This document shows positions 17,266-26,491 of a stretch of DNA of 64,000 nt, one piece after another. Position numbers and translations under genes: made by a program. This stretch comes from an uncultured Eubacteriales bacterium. GTDB taxonomy: Bacteria; Bacillota; Clostridia; Lachnospirales; Lachnospiraceae. Location of the stretch: contig ONPU01000003.1 of NCBI GenBank assembly GCA_900319795.1, positions 1 through 64,000 on the forward strand, read 5' to 3'. Below the pieces are notes generated by a model. It worked only from the letters and a program-made list of their open reading frames with translations, was not told the DNA's origin and did no database searches. Each line of letters opens with the position of its first letter. Within the stretch, counting starts at the first letter, position 1.

Positions 17266-18481
17266 AGAGCTTTTCAATGAACTGAAGGTGCACGGACAGG
17301 AGCACCTTCTTCATTTTTATGAAGAACTTCCCGAAGAAGAACAAAAGAAACTTCTTGAAAATGTCAGCCGCCTCGACCTTTCGTACGCGGAGGCATTTGC
17401 CGGAAAAGGCGAGGAGATTCAGCGTGGAACGATCGAACCGCTGAAAGCCATGACGCTTGCCGAGGAAGAAGCGCACGCAAAGGAGTACAGAGAAGCCGGA
17501 ATCCGGGCACTTCGCGAAGGCAGAGCGGCAGCCGTTCTGCTCGCCGGAGGCATGGGGACGCGCCTCGGAACGGACGGACCGAAGGGATGCTTCGATCTGG
17601 GCATTACGAGGCCGGTATATATTTTCCAGAGATTGATTGAAAATCTGCAGGATTCCGTAAAAGAGGCGGGCGCGTATGTCCATCTCCTCATCATGACTGG
17701 CGAGCCGAATGACCGGGCGACGAGAAGCTTCCTTAAGGAACATGATTTCTTCGGCTATCCGGAAGAATACGTCCATTTCTTTGTGCAGGACACCGCGCCC
17801 GCAGTGGATGAGAACGGAAAGATCCTTCTTGAATCGAAGACGGCCCCGGCCGTGTCGCCGAACGGAAACGGCGGCTGGTATTCTTCGCTGAAGAAGGCCG
17901 GATTCGCGGAGTTCCTTAAAAAGCAGGGCGTCGACTATCTCAATACATTCGCGGTCGACAATGTCCTGCAGCGGATCTGCGACCCGCTGTTTCTCGGGGC
18001 AGTGATCCTTAAGGACGCGGCTGTCGGTGCGAAAGTGACGGCCAAAACCGGGCCGGACGAAAAAGTAGGCGTCGTGTGTCTTGAGGACGGACATCCCGCG
18101 GTCGTGGAGTATACGGAATTAAGCGAAGAAATGCGGAACGCGCGCGACGCGGACGGCCGGCTGCTGTACAACTGGGGCTATATCAACAATTGCCTGTTCC
18201 GCATGGAGGATCTCGAGAGGGCGTCGAAGGGGAGCATGCCGCTTCATTTTGCGCATAAGAAAGTGCCCTATGTGGATGCGGAAGGCCAAAGGGTCACTCC
18301 TTCGGAGCCGAACGCGTGGAAATTTGAGTATTTCATTTTCGATATTTTTAAGGGAATGAAGAGCTGCCTGCCGTTTGAAGTGGTCCGCGAAAAAGAGTTC
18401 GCGCCCGTGAAGAATCCCACGGGAGTCGACTCGGTTGAGTCCGCGCGGGAACTCTTAAAGCTCAACGGCTATCAACTGTAA
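17255..18481 (+). CDS. UDP-sugar (UDPGP family) pyrophosphorylase
   Basis: A 408-residue uridylyltransferase of the UDPGP family, which makes UDP-glucose or UDP-N-acetylhexosamine from UTP and the sugar 1-phosphate. The nucleotide-binding signature LAGGMGTRLG followed by GPKGCFDLG is near residues 90-110. VDNVL and the uridine-binding GVV/VVEYTE region follow, as in eukaryotic-type UAP1/UGP2. The preferred substrate cannot be told from sequence alone; GlcNAc-1-phosphate is plausible from the length and the VVEYTEL segment. The start at 17255 has AGGAAG upstream and overlaps xpt, suggesting coupling; an in-frame start at 17225 would lie deeper in xpt. Confidence 0.85.
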   Translation: MKYEELFNELKVHGQEHLLHFYEELPEEEQKKLLENVSRLDLSYAEAFAGKGEEIQRGTIEPLKAMTLAEEEAHAKEYREAGIRALREGRAAAVLLAGGMGTRLGTDGPKGCFDLGITRPVYIFQRLIENLQDSVKEAGAYVHLLIMTGEPNDRATRSFLKEHDFFGYPEEYVHFFVQDTAPAVDENGKILLESKTAPAVSPNGNGGWYSSLKKAGFAEFLKKQGVDYLNTFAVDNVLQRICDPLFLGAVILKDAAVGAKVTAKTGPDEKVGVVCLEDGHPAVVEYTELSEEMRNARDADGRLLYNWGYINNCLFRMEDLERASKGSMPLHFAHKKVPYVDAEGQRVTPSEPNAWKFEYFIFDIFKGMKSCLPFEVVREKEFAPVKNPTGVDSVESARELLKLNGYQL

Positions 18482-18498
18482 CAGAAAGGAAACAGGAT

Positions 18499-19404
18499 AT
18501 GATGGAAGAAGACAGGAAACTGGCTCTGCTGATCGATTCCGACAACGTTTCGGTGAAATACCTGAACGGCATTTTCGATGAGCTGTCCCAGTACGGCACT
18601 GTCACATACCGCCGGATCTACGGCGACTTTACCAGTTCCAACAACGCCAGGTGGAGCAACCGCCTGCTGGAAAAGTCGATCACGCCGATCCAGCAGTTTT
18701 CAAATACAAGCGGGAAGAACGCCACCGATTCCGCGCTGATCATCGACGCGATGGATCTTCTGTACAATTCGAACGTGGACGGCTTCTGCATCGTGAGCTC
18801 GGACAGCGACTTCACGCGTCTTGCTTCGAGACTGCGCGAGTCCGGGAAAATCGTGATCGGCATGGGAGAGAAGAAGACGCCGGATTCGTTCCGCGCGGCC
18901 TGCACGGTCTTCACGGAGCTGGAGAATCTTCTTGAAAATGAATCGGGTCCGATGGACAAAGCCGCGATCGAACAGGATATCATCAATATCATTACGAAAA
19001 ATGACAACCGCGGCAAACAGACCGGCCCCGGCGAAATCGGAAGCCGCCTTCAGAACAAATATCCGGACTTCGATATCCGTACCTTCGGATACAGCCAGCT
19101 CGGCAAGTTCCTCGAAGATATGGAGGGGATCGAGGTCCACAAGAAGAACAATATGATCACGGTCAGCCTCGCGGATGCCGGCGGGAACGAGGATCCGATT
19201 ATCACGGAGATCCGCGAGATCGTGCGCCGCAAGGGCAAGAACGGCATCGGCCTTGCTCCGCTCGGCCAGGAAATCCGCAAGACACACAAGAACTTCAATG
19301 TGAAGCTCTACGGCTACTCGCAGCTGTACCGCTTCATTGATTCCATCCCTGGCCTGAAAGTCAAGGGATCGGCAGCCGACCGCAGGGTCTACGCAGAGAC
19401 ATAA
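18499..19404 (+). CDS. NYN-domain RNase-like protein with two OST-HTH/LOTUS domains
   Basis: A 301-residue protein. The first ~150 residues form a NYN (PIN-like) domain: LLIDSDNVS carries the first acidic cluster, NATDSALIIDAMDLL the middle aspartates, and VSSDSDFTRLASRLRE the DSD motif, so the metal-binding acidic residues are present. Two similar ~65-residue OST-HTH/LOTUS modules follow (about 160-225 and 235-300); each has the pattern SRLQNKYPDFDIRTFGYSQLGKF. LOTUS domains bind RNA or partner helicases, so an RNA-processing nuclease is inferred. AAAGGA precedes the ATG. It sits in a purine/cell-wall precursor operon, with purL 9 bases downstream. Confidence 0.85.
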   Translation: MMEEDRKLALLIDSDNVSVKYLNGIFDELSQYGTVTYRRIYGDFTSSNNARWSNRLLEKSITPIQQFSNTSGKNATDSALIIDAMDLLYNSNVDGFCIVSSDSDFTRLASRLRESGKIVIGMGEKKTPDSFRAACTVFTELENLLENESGPMDKAAIEQDIINIITKNDNRGKQTGPGEIGSRLQNKYPDFDIRTFGYSQLGKFLEDMEGIEVHKKNNMITVSLADAGGNEDPIITEIREIVRRKGKNGIGLAPLGQEIRKTHKNFNVKLYGYSQLYRFIDSIPGLKVKGSAADRRVYAET

Positions 19405-19413
19405 GGAGGAGAT

Positions 19414-22400
19414 ATGGTTCGAAGAGTTTATGTAGAGAAGAAAAGTGAGTACGCGGTCGCGGCAAAGAGCCTTCTTAGAGAAATCCGTCAGTTCCTTCAG
19501 GTGGAAGGCGTGACCGGTGTACGCGTCTTCATCCGCTACGATGTGGAAGGCGTTACGGACGAGACCTATGCTGTTGCCAGAAATACGGTCTTTTCGGAGC
19601 CTCCGGTGGATCTTCTGTACGAAGAGAAGCTTCCTGAGGCCGAGAATGCCCGCGTCTTTTCGGTAGAGTACCTGCCGGGACAGTTCGACCAGCGCGCGGA
19701 TTCCGCGGAGCAGTGCATCCGCTTCCTGAACGAAAAGGAAACGCCGGTCGTGCGCAGCGCGACGACCTATATGATTCTGGGCAAGATCAGCGATGCCGAT
19801 TTTGAGAAGATCATCGCGGACTGCATTAACCCGGTCGACTCGCGCCTGACCGACGAGGAGAAGCCCGAAACCCTTTCCGCGGACTATCCGGAACCGGAGG
19901 ATGTGAAAATTCTGGACGGGTTCCGCACGATGCCGGAAGAGGAGTTCCGCGCCCTGTATGACAGCCTGAATCTCGCTATGACATACGCGGATTTTGCCTT
20001 CATCAGGGAACATTTTAAGGAAAATGAAAACCGCGATCCGAGCATGACCGAAATCCGTGTGCTGGATACCTACTGGTCGGATCACTGCCGTCATACGACA
20101 TTTTCAACGGAATTGAAACATATTACATTCGGCGACGGCCCCATGCGCGAGGCGATCGAGGGCACGTTCCTCGAGTATCTGAAAGAGCGCGAAGAACTTT
20201 ACAAAGACCGTCCCGACAAATACATCTGCCTCATGGACCTCGCGACCATGGGCGCAAGGAAGCTGAAAGCCGAAGGAAAGCTCGCCGACGAGGAGGAATC
20301 CGATGAAATCAACGCCTGCTCCATCGTCGTTCCGGTCGATGTGGACGGAAAGGAAGAGGAGTGGCTGATCAATTTTAAAAATGAAACCCACAACCATCCG
20401 ACCGAGATCGAACCCTTCGGCGGCGCGGCGACCTGCCTCGGCGGCGCGATCCGCGATCCGCTTTCCGGAAGGACTTATGTCTACCAGGCCATGCGCATCA
20501 CAGGCGCTGCGGACCCGACGGCTCCGCTCGAGAACACGCTTCCGGGCAAACTTCCGCAGAAGAAGCTGGTCCGTCAGGCTGCTCACGGCTACAGCTCTTA
20601 CGGCAACCAGATCGGCCTCGCGACCGGCTATGTAAAAGAACTCTATCACCCCGCCTACGCGGCAAAGCGTATGGAGATCGGCGCCGTCATCGCTGCCGCT
20701 CCGCGCCGTGCCGTCAAGCGTCTTACGTCCGATCCCGGCAATGTCATTATCCTCATCGGCGGCCGTACCGGACGTGACGGAATCGGCGGCGCGACAGGTT
20801 CTTCCAAAGCCCACAATACCGAATCCACGAATACCTGCGGCGCCGAGGTCCAGAAGGGAAATGCCCCGACCGAACGCAAGCTGCAGCGCCTTTTCAGAAG
20901 AGAAGAGGTGACCCGCCTGATCCGTAAATGCAACGACTTCGGCGCCGGCGGCGTATCCGTCGCGATCGGCGAACTGGCAGACGGCCTCAGGATCGACCTC
21001 GACCGTGTGCCGAAGAAATACGCCGGCCTCGACGGGACGGAACTCGCGATCTCCGAATCCCAGGAGCGTATGGCTGTCGTGGTGGACGCTCAGGACGTAC
21101 AGGCCTTTATGGCATTTGCGAACGAGGAGAATCTCGAGGCGACCGAAGTGGCGGTCGTGACCGAAGAACCGCGCCTTGTCATGACCTGGCGCGGAAAGGA
21201 AATCGTCAATATTTCCCGCGCGTTCCTCAACACCAACGGAGCGCATCAGGAGACCGATGTCTTTGTGGAAATGCCCTCCGGAATCGGCAGCCTCAACGAC
21301 ATCTCTTCTGAGCCTGCTCCGTCAGACGTCAACGATTCCGACGCGGTCCGCGCGAAATGGCTCGAAGTCCTTGGCGACATGAATGTCTGCTCCCAGAAGG
21401 GCCTGGTCGAGATGTTCGACAGCTCGATCGGCGCAGGATCTTCGTTCATGCCTTACGGCGGACAGTACCAGCTGACCGAGACACAGGCGATGGCAGCCAA
21501 AGTTCCGGTACCGGGCGGAAAGACCGAAACCGTCACGCTGATGAGCTATGGCTTTGATCCCTATCTGTCATCCTGGAGCCCGTATCACGGAGCAGCCTGG
21601 GCAGTCGTGACATCTGCAGCCAAGATCGCGGCAGCGGGCGGAGATGTCTCTAAGATCCGCTTTACCTTCCAGGAATATTTCCGCAGGATGTCGGAGGAAC
21701 CGTCCCGCTGGAGCCAGCCGTTCGCGGCCCTTCTCGGTGCCTATGCGGCTCAGATCGGACTGGGCCTTCCGTCCATCGGAGGAAAGGACTCGATGTCCGG
21801 AACCTTCGAGTCGATCGACGTCCCGCCGACACTCGTGAGCTTCGCGGTCGATACGGCAAAGGTCTCCGACCTCGTAACACCGGAGCTGAAAAAAGCCGGC
21901 AGCACCCTCATCCGGATCCGTATGCCGAAAGACGGAAACCTTCTGCCGGACTATCAGGAGGTTCTTGAAACCTGCGCCAAACTGCGCGAAGACCAGAAGG
22001 CCGGAAGGGTCCTCTCTGTCTATGTATGCGGCAGAGCGGGCATGGCCGAGGCGGTCAGCAAGATGGCATTCGGCAATAAAATCGGCGTCAGAATCGAGCA
22101 TTTCGTCGATCCGAGAGCCTTCTTCGAAGCAGCTTACGGCGACTTTGTCTGCGAGGTCGCGGAAGGAAAAGTCGGCGAGCTTCAGTCTTCCTATGATGTG
22201 ATCGGTGTGGTGACCGGTGAGAATACATTTTCCTATGGAAATGCCGTCATCAGCATGGACGACGCGCTTGCGGCCTGGAAAGGCACGCTCGAGAAAGTCT
22301 TCAAAACGAAGTCGTCGCTTTCGGCAGAAGCAGTGCTGGCACCCCTTTACAGGGAAAAATCACCGGCTGTCATCAGCCATAAAATCGCGCAGCCGCACGT

Positions 22401-23187
22401 ATTCATTCCGGTATTCCCGGGAACGAACTGCGAGTACGACTCCCGTTCTGCTTTCGAAGCGGCCGGGGCAAGCGTGACGACCTCCGTGTTCCGCAACCTG
22501 ACCGAAAATGATATCCGCGAGTCGGTGGAAGTATTCGCTTCCGAGATCGCGAAGGCCCAGATCATCATGTTCCCGGGCGGCTTCTCCGCCGGCGACGAGC
22601 CGGACGGCTCCGCGAAGTTCTTCGCGACCGCTTTCCGGAACGCGAAGATCCGCGAAGAGGTTGAAAAGCTCCTCAATGAGCGCGACGGCCTGGCGCTTGG
22701 CATCTGCAACGGATTCCAGGCCCTCATCAAGCTCGGACTGGTTCCGGAAGGTCGGATCATCGGACAGAACGAATTCTCTCCGACGCTGACCTTCAATACG
22801 ATCGGCCGCCACATTTCCAAAATGGTCTACACGAAGGTCGTTTCGAACAAGTCGCCCTGGCTCTACGGCGCGGAGCTCGGCGGGGTCTATACGATGCCCG
22901 CATCCCACGGTGAAGGCCGCTTTGTCGCGCCCCGTCAGTGGCTGGATACGCTCGCTTTAAACGGACAGGTGGCAACACGCTACTCGGATCCGAACGGACG
23001 CGTCACGATGGACGAGGAGTGGAACGTGAACGGATCCTTTGGCGCGATCGAGGGCATTACCTCGCCCGACGGACGTGTATTCGGAAAAATGGCCCACGCC
23101 GAGCGCCGCGGAGACGGTGTCGCGATTAACATTTACGGCGAGCAGGATATGAAGATCTTCGAGTCCGGGGTGAACTATTTCCGATAA
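19414..23187 (+). CDS. purL: Phosphoribosylformylglycinamidine synthase (fused PurL-PurQ)
   Basis: Fourth step of purine synthesis: FGAR, glutamine and ATP to FGAM. The 1257 residues are the large single-chain form. The N-terminal PurS-like and linker part runs to ~210. Two AIRS-like synthetase halves contain SDHCRHTTFST and NETHNHPTEIEPFGGAATCLGG, then GGKDSMSG. A C-terminal class I glutamine amidotransferase from ~990 has PGTNCEYD, the nucleophile Cys in LGICNGFQ, and a His/Glu in SHGEGRF. AAGGAGG precedes the ATG. It is the only de novo purine gene in the window, placed after xpt and the NYN protein. Confidence 0.95.
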   Translation: MVRRVYVEKKSEYAVAAKSLLREIRQFLQVEGVTGVRVFIRYDVEGVTDETYAVARNTVFSEPPVDLLYEEKLPEAENARVFSVEYLPGQFDQRADSAEQCIRFLNEKETPVVRSATTYMILGKISDADFEKIIADCINPVDSRLTDEEKPETLSADYPEPEDVKILDGFRTMPEEEFRALYDSLNLAMTYADFAFIREHFKENENRDPSMTEIRVLDTYWSDHCRHTTFSTELKHITFGDGPMREAIEGTFLEYLKEREELYKDRPDKYICLMDLATMGARKLKAEGKLADEEESDEINACSIVVPVDVDGKEEEWLINFKNETHNHPTEIEPFGGAATCLGGAIRDPLSGRTYVYQAMRITGAADPTAPLENTLPGKLPQKKLVRQAAHGYSSYGNQIGLATGYVKELYHPAYAAKRMEIGAVIAAAPRRAVKRLTSDPGNVIILIGGRTGRDGIGGATGSSKAHNTESTNTCGAEVQKGNAPTERKLQRLFRREEVTRLIRKCNDFGAGGVSVAIGELADGLRIDLDRVPKKYAGLDGTELAISESQERMAVVVDAQDVQAFMAFANEENLEATEVAVVTEEPRLVMTWRGKEIVNISRAFLNTNGAHQETDVFVEMPSGIGSLNDISSEPAPSDVNDSDAVRAKWLEVLGDMNVCSQKGLVEMFDSSIGAGSSFMPYGGQYQLTETQAMAAKVPVPGGKTETVTLMSYGFDPYLSSWSPYHGAAWAVVTSAAKIAAAGGDVSKIRFTFQEYFRRMSEEPSRWSQPFAALLGAYAAQIGLGLPSIGGKDSMSGTFESIDVPPTLVSFAVDTAKVSDLVTPELKKAGSTLIRIRMPKDGNLLPDYQEVLETCAKLREDQKAGRVLSVYVCGRAGMAEAVSKMAFGNKIGVRIEHFVDPRAFFEAAYGDFVCEVAEGKVGELQSSYDVIGVVTGENTFSYGNAVISMDDALAAWKGTLEKVFKTKSSLSAEAVLAPLYREKSPAVISHKIAQPHVFIPVFPGTNCEYDSRSAFEAAGASVTTSVFRNLTENDIRESVEVFASEIAKAQIIMFPGGFSAGDEPDGSAKFFATAFRNAKIREEVEKLLNERDGLALGICNGFQALIKLGLVPEGRIIGQNEFSPTLTFNTIGRHISKMVYTKVVSNKSPWLYGAELGGVYTMPASHGEGRFVAPRQWLDTLALNGQVATRYSDPNGRVTMDEEWNVNGSFGAIEGITSPDGRVFGKMAHAERRGDGVAINIYGEQDMKIFESGVNYFR

Positions 23188-23235
23188 ACCGGCAATTGTG
23201 AAAGAAGCGGGCGGATCTGCCCGGGGAGGATATCC

Positions 23236-23826
23236 ATGGAAATGAGAACTGCGCATGTGACACGCGTGACGAAAGAGACGGACATCGATCTGACATTGAA
23301 TCTGGACGGCAGCGGCAAATGTATGGCCGACACCGGCATCGGGTTTTTTGACCATATGCTGGACGGCTTCGCGCGCCACGGGCTCTTCGACCTTCAGGTG
23401 AAGGTCAAGGGAGACCTCCATGTAGATTCGCATCATACGATCGAGGACACCGGGATTGTGCTCGGCAGCGCGATTAAGGAGGCATTGGGAGACAAGGCCG
23501 GAATCCGCAGATACGGCAGCTTCCTTCTGCCGATGGACGACGCGCTCGTCATGTGCGCGGTTGACCTTTCCGGGAGACCTTATTTTTCATCGAATCTGCA
23601 GTTCGCGGCACCGATGGTGGGAACCATGCAGACGGAGATGGTGAGGGAATTCTTCTATGCCGTATCCTATTCGGCCGGAATGAATCTCCATTTTAAACAG
23701 CTTGACGGAATCAACGACCACCATGTCATGGAGGCGGCGTTCAAGGCATTTGCAAAAGCGCTGGACGAGGCGAGCAGCTTTGACCCGCGGATTGACGGGG
23801 TCTGGTCGACCAAGGGCACATTGTAA
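23236..23826 (+). CDS. hisB: Imidazoleglycerol-phosphate dehydratase
   Basis: Sixth step of histidine synthesis. The 196 residues match the monofunctional HisB family throughout: GIGFFDHMLDGFARHG and DSHHTIEDTGIVLG carry the metal-binding His/Glu sets, and GINDHHVMEAAFKAFAKAL closes the second set. GGGAGGA lies eight bases before the ATG. A small CGGGC/GCCCG hairpin (23208-23223) abuts this ribosome site. It is an orphan his gene; the rest of the pathway must be elsewhere. tatD begins one base after its stop. Confidence 0.95.
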   Translation: MEMRTAHVTRVTKETDIDLTLNLDGSGKCMADTGIGFFDHMLDGFARHGLFDLQVKVKGDLHVDSHHTIEDTGIVLGSAIKEALGDKAGIRRYGSFLLPMDDALVMCAVDLSGRPYFSSNLQFAAPMVGTMQTEMVREFFYAVSYSAGMNLHFKQLDGINDHHVMEAAFKAFAKALDEASSFDPRIDGVWSTKGTL

Positions 23827-23827
23827 A

Positions 23828-24727
23828 ATGATATTTGACACACATGCACATTATGATGACAAGGCATTTGAAGAGGACCGTGACGCGGTCCTTGCTTCTT
23901 TGCGCGGCGCCGGCGTCGGAAGAGTGATCGACGTCGGGGCAAGCGTAAGGTCCCTCAAGCGGATCCCGGAGCTTGCCGCGCAGTATGACTTCCTCTACGG
24001 CGCGCTGGGCCTCCATCCCGACGAGGTCGGACAGCTGACGGACGAGGTCCGGGAACAGATCACGCGGGGCCTTAAAAATCCGAAAATGGTGGCGGTCGGA
24101 GAGATCGGACTTGACTACCACTGGGATGTGGAACCCCATGAGGTGCAGATCCGCTGCTTTAAGGAACAGATCCGGATCGCGCTTCAGGCGGAAAAGCCGA
24201 TCATCGTCCATTCCAGGTCCGCGGCGGAAGATACGATGTCCGTCATCGAGGAACTCTACGGGGCGGGAAGCCCGGCGAAGAAAGTTGCGAAACAGGAAGC
24301 GCTGAAGAAGCTGCAGCCGGACTCTTACGTGGAAGTTCCCGGAAAAGAGTGGGTCTGGAAGAAAGAAATCCCGGAAGGGCCGGGGCATCACGTCAAACGC
24401 AAAGGGATCATCCACGCTTACGCCTATTCGGCCGAGCACGCCCGGATCTATACGGGGCTCGGGTTCTTCTTAGGGATCGGCGGGGTCCTCACGTATCAGA
24501 ACTCCAGAAAGCTGAAGAAGGTTGTGAAGGAGATCCCCCTTGAATATCTGGTACTGGAAACCGACTGCCCGTATCTCGCGCCGGAGCCGCACCGCGGGGA
24601 GCGGAATTCGTCCGCGTATCTGCCGGAGGTGGTGAAGGCGATCGCGGCGATCAAGGAGGTGCCGGAGGCGGAAGTCGAGGCCGTCACCTGGGAGAATGCC
24701 TGCCGGCTGTTCGGCCTCAGCTTCTAA
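23828..24727 (+). CDS. tatD: TatD-family metal-dependent hydrolase (insert-containing)
   Basis: A 299-residue TatD-type deoxyribonuclease/hydrolase. Metal ligands appear in DTHAHYDD, GEIGLDYHW, IVHSRSA, the GIIHAY region and LETDCPYLAPEP. Most family members are ~255 residues. The extra length is a charged insert of about 40 residues (roughly 157-198, rich in Lys, Glu and Pro, including KEWVWKKEIPEGPG) between the helix after HSRSA and GIIHAY. The usual FHxFSG motif reads IHAYAYSAE here. The ATG overlaps no other start, with hisB ending one base upstream, so it is probably translationally coupled. A REP palindrome starts three bases after its stop. Confidence 0.88.
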   Translation: MIFDTHAHYDDKAFEEDRDAVLASLRGAGVGRVIDVGASVRSLKRIPELAAQYDFLYGALGLHPDEVGQLTDEVREQITRGLKNPKMVAVGEIGLDYHWDVEPHEVQIRCFKEQIRIALQAEKPIIVHSRSAAEDTMSVIEELYGAGSPAKKVAKQEALKKLQPDSYVEVPGKEWVWKKEIPEGPGHHVKRKGIIHAYAYSAEHARIYTGLGFFLGIGGVLTYQNSRKLKKVVKEIPLEYLVLETDCPYLAPEPHRGERNSSAYLPEVVKAIAAIKEVPEAEVEAVTWENACRLFGLSF

Positions 24728-24729
24728 AG

Positions 24730-24760
24730 TGCACCACAGGTGCCAGGCACCTGTGGTGCA
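24730..24760. repeat. REP-like 31-bp palindrome, copy 2 (perfect, single)
   Basis: Perfect 15-bp arms (TGCACCACAGGTGCC and its exact complement) around a single A. It fills the gap between the tatD stop and the mnmA ribosome site, so any RNA hairpin formed would lie inside the operon message. No T-tract follows, so termination is unlikely. Confidence 0.85.
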
Positions 24761-24794
24761 GCCTGGAATATCAAACATCAGGAGGAGAGAGCGA

Positions 24795-25862
24795 TTGAGC
24801 AAAGTGATAGTGGGAATGTCCGGAGGAGTGGACAGCGCCATTGCGGCCCTTCTTCTGAAGAGAGCCGGCCACGACGTCATCGGCGTCACCCTGAGAACCT
24901 GGGAGAGCGAAGACGCAGCCGAGAACCGCTGCTGCGAGATCGATGACGCCCGGGCTGTGTGCCGGACAATCGGAATCCCGTATTATCCGTGGAATGCCTG
25001 CGGCACGTTCCGGGAAATGGTGATCGACCCCTTCGTGAAGGACTATCTGGAGGGAAGGACGCCGAACCCCTGCGTCGAGTGCAACCGGCACGTCAAATGG
25101 GGCCGCATGCTCCGCATCGCGGACGAACTTTCCGCGGATTATATCGCGACCGGCCACTACGCGGACGTGATTCAGACCCCGGGAGGACGCTTTACCGTGC
25201 GCCAGTCCGCCGCGGGCAAAAAGGATCAGACTTATATGCTCTGGAAACTGACGCAGGAACAGCTGTCGAGGACGCTGATGCCGCTCGCGTCGCTGACCAA
25301 AGAGGAGGTCCGGCGGATCGCGGAGGAGGCGGGGCTTCCGGTGGCAAAGAAGCATGATTCACAGGAAATCTGCTTTGTGCCGGACGGCCACTACTCGGAA
25401 TTTATCGAAAATGAGGCAGCAACCGCATGTCCCAAAGAGGGCAATTTCGTCGATGAGGACGGTAAGATCCTCGGCCGCCATAAAGGCATCACGCACTATA
25501 CGGTCGGGCAGAGGAGGGGGCTTGGCATCGCTGCCGGATATCATATTTTCGTAAAGGAGATTCGTCCGGAGACGGATGAAATCGTTCTGTCCCGCGAAGA
25601 CGCGCTATTTTCAAATGAAATCTTCTGCAGGGACCTGAATTTCCTCTCGGTCGAGGATATTAAAGGAGATGAAAAGATTTCCGCCAGAGTGCGGATTCGC
25701 TATCACCATCAGGGAGAGGAAGCGGAGCTTACGCGGGCAGATGACGAAACGCTCAGAGTCCTGTTCCGCAATCCGGTCCGGGCTGCGACACCGGGACAGT
25801 CGGCCGTCTTTTATGACGCGGATGGCTGTGTGATCGGCGGCGGAAAGATTGCGAAACGGTAA
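24795..25862 (+). CDS. mnmA: tRNA-specific 2-thiouridylase MnmA
   Basis: Installs sulfur at U34 of tRNA for Lys, Glu and Gln. The 355 residues carry the PP-loop VGMSGGVDSA, catalytic Cys in TPNPCVECNRHVKWG, ATGHYAD, and the second Cys in HDSQEICFVPDG. The C-terminal beta-barrel ends at PGQSAVFYD. I choose TTG at 24795: GGAGGAG lies seven bases before it and SKVIVGMSGGVDSA is the family N-terminus. The longer in-frame start at 24696 would lie in tatD and run through the REP palindrome. Confidence 0.93.
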   Translation: MSKVIVGMSGGVDSAIAALLLKRAGHDVIGVTLRTWESEDAAENRCCEIDDARAVCRTIGIPYYPWNACGTFREMVIDPFVKDYLEGRTPNPCVECNRHVKWGRMLRIADELSADYIATGHYADVIQTPGGRFTVRQSAAGKKDQTYMLWKLTQEQLSRTLMPLASLTKEEVRRIAEEAGLPVAKKHDSQEICFVPDGHYSEFIENEAATACPKEGNFVDEDGKILGRHKGITHYTVGQRRGLGIAAGYHIFVKEIRPETDEIVLSREDALFSNEIFCRDLNFLSVEDIKGDEKISARVRIRYHHQGEEAELTRADDETLRVLFRNPVRAATPGQSAVFYDADGCVIGGGKIAKR

Positions 25863-25876
25863 GGAGGAGACACGGG

Positions 25877-26428
25877 ATGAAGATCTATCTCACAAGACAC
25901 GGTCAGACCAGGCTGAACAAAGACAAGAGGATGCAGGGCCTGACGGACGAACCTCTGAACGAAACGGGAATACAGCAGGCCGAAGAAGCCCGCAGAAAGC
26001 TCATGGCGGAGCACCCCGGCCTTACTTTTGACGCGGTCTATGCCAGCCCGCTCGTGAGGGCGCAGAAGACTGCCTGCATCATTGGCGGTGTCTCACCGGA
26101 GGACCTGATCATCGATGAGCGGATTATCGAAGTGGATTTCGGAAAATACGAACAGAGAAAATACAGCCTCATGGGGCCGTGGATGACGCTCTACTGGGCG
26201 CTGCCGGAGGTTATTCCGGCGCCGCCGACGGTTGAAACGACGGCTTCGATGGTTGCCCGGAGCCGGTCATTTCTCGAGGACCTTTCCAAAAAAGATTATG
26301 AAAATGTCCTCATCGCCTGCCACGGAGGCATTATCCGCGCGCTGAGCGGCTGCCTCGAAGGTCTGCCGCGAGGCTATCGCTGGCGCCCGAAGCCGAAGAA
26401 CTGTGAGATCCGCATCTATACTTTATAG
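25877..26428 (+). CDS. Histidine phosphatase (phosphoglycerate mutase-like) protein
   Basis: A 183-residue member of the histidine phosphatase superfamily. The RHG motif LTRHGQTRLNKDKRMQG holds the phospho-accepting His near residue 8. SPLVRAQKTA carries the second Arg and ACHGGIIRAL the second catalytic His. It resembles GpmB/CobC-type phosphatases rather than the glycolytic mutase, which is longer; the substrate is unknown. AAGGAGG precedes the ATG. It is the last gene of the run from xpt, ended by a shared terminator at 26452. Confidence 0.85.
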   Translation: MKIYLTRHGQTRLNKDKRMQGLTDEPLNETGIQQAEEARRKLMAEHPGLTFDAVYASPLVRAQKTACIIGGVSPEDLIIDERIIEVDFGKYEQRKYSLMGPWMTLYWALPEVIPAPPTVETTASMVARSRSFLEDLSKKDYENVLIACHGGIIRALSGCLEGLPRGYRWRPKPKNCEIRIYTL

Positions 26429-26451
26429 AGCTGGTTTTTTGAACGAAGATG

Positions 26452-26490
26452 AAAAAGCTGCAATTTCCTGACAGAAATGCAGCTTTTTTT
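26452..26490. terminator. Bidirectional intrinsic terminator
   Basis: AAAAAGCTGCA pairs with TGCAGCTTTTT, extended inward by TTTC/GAAA past one bulged A. T-tracts lie on both sides, so it can end both the histidine phosphatase transcript (plus) and the coaBC transcript (minus), whose stop codon starts at 26494. Confidence 0.9.
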
Positions 26491-26491
26491 C

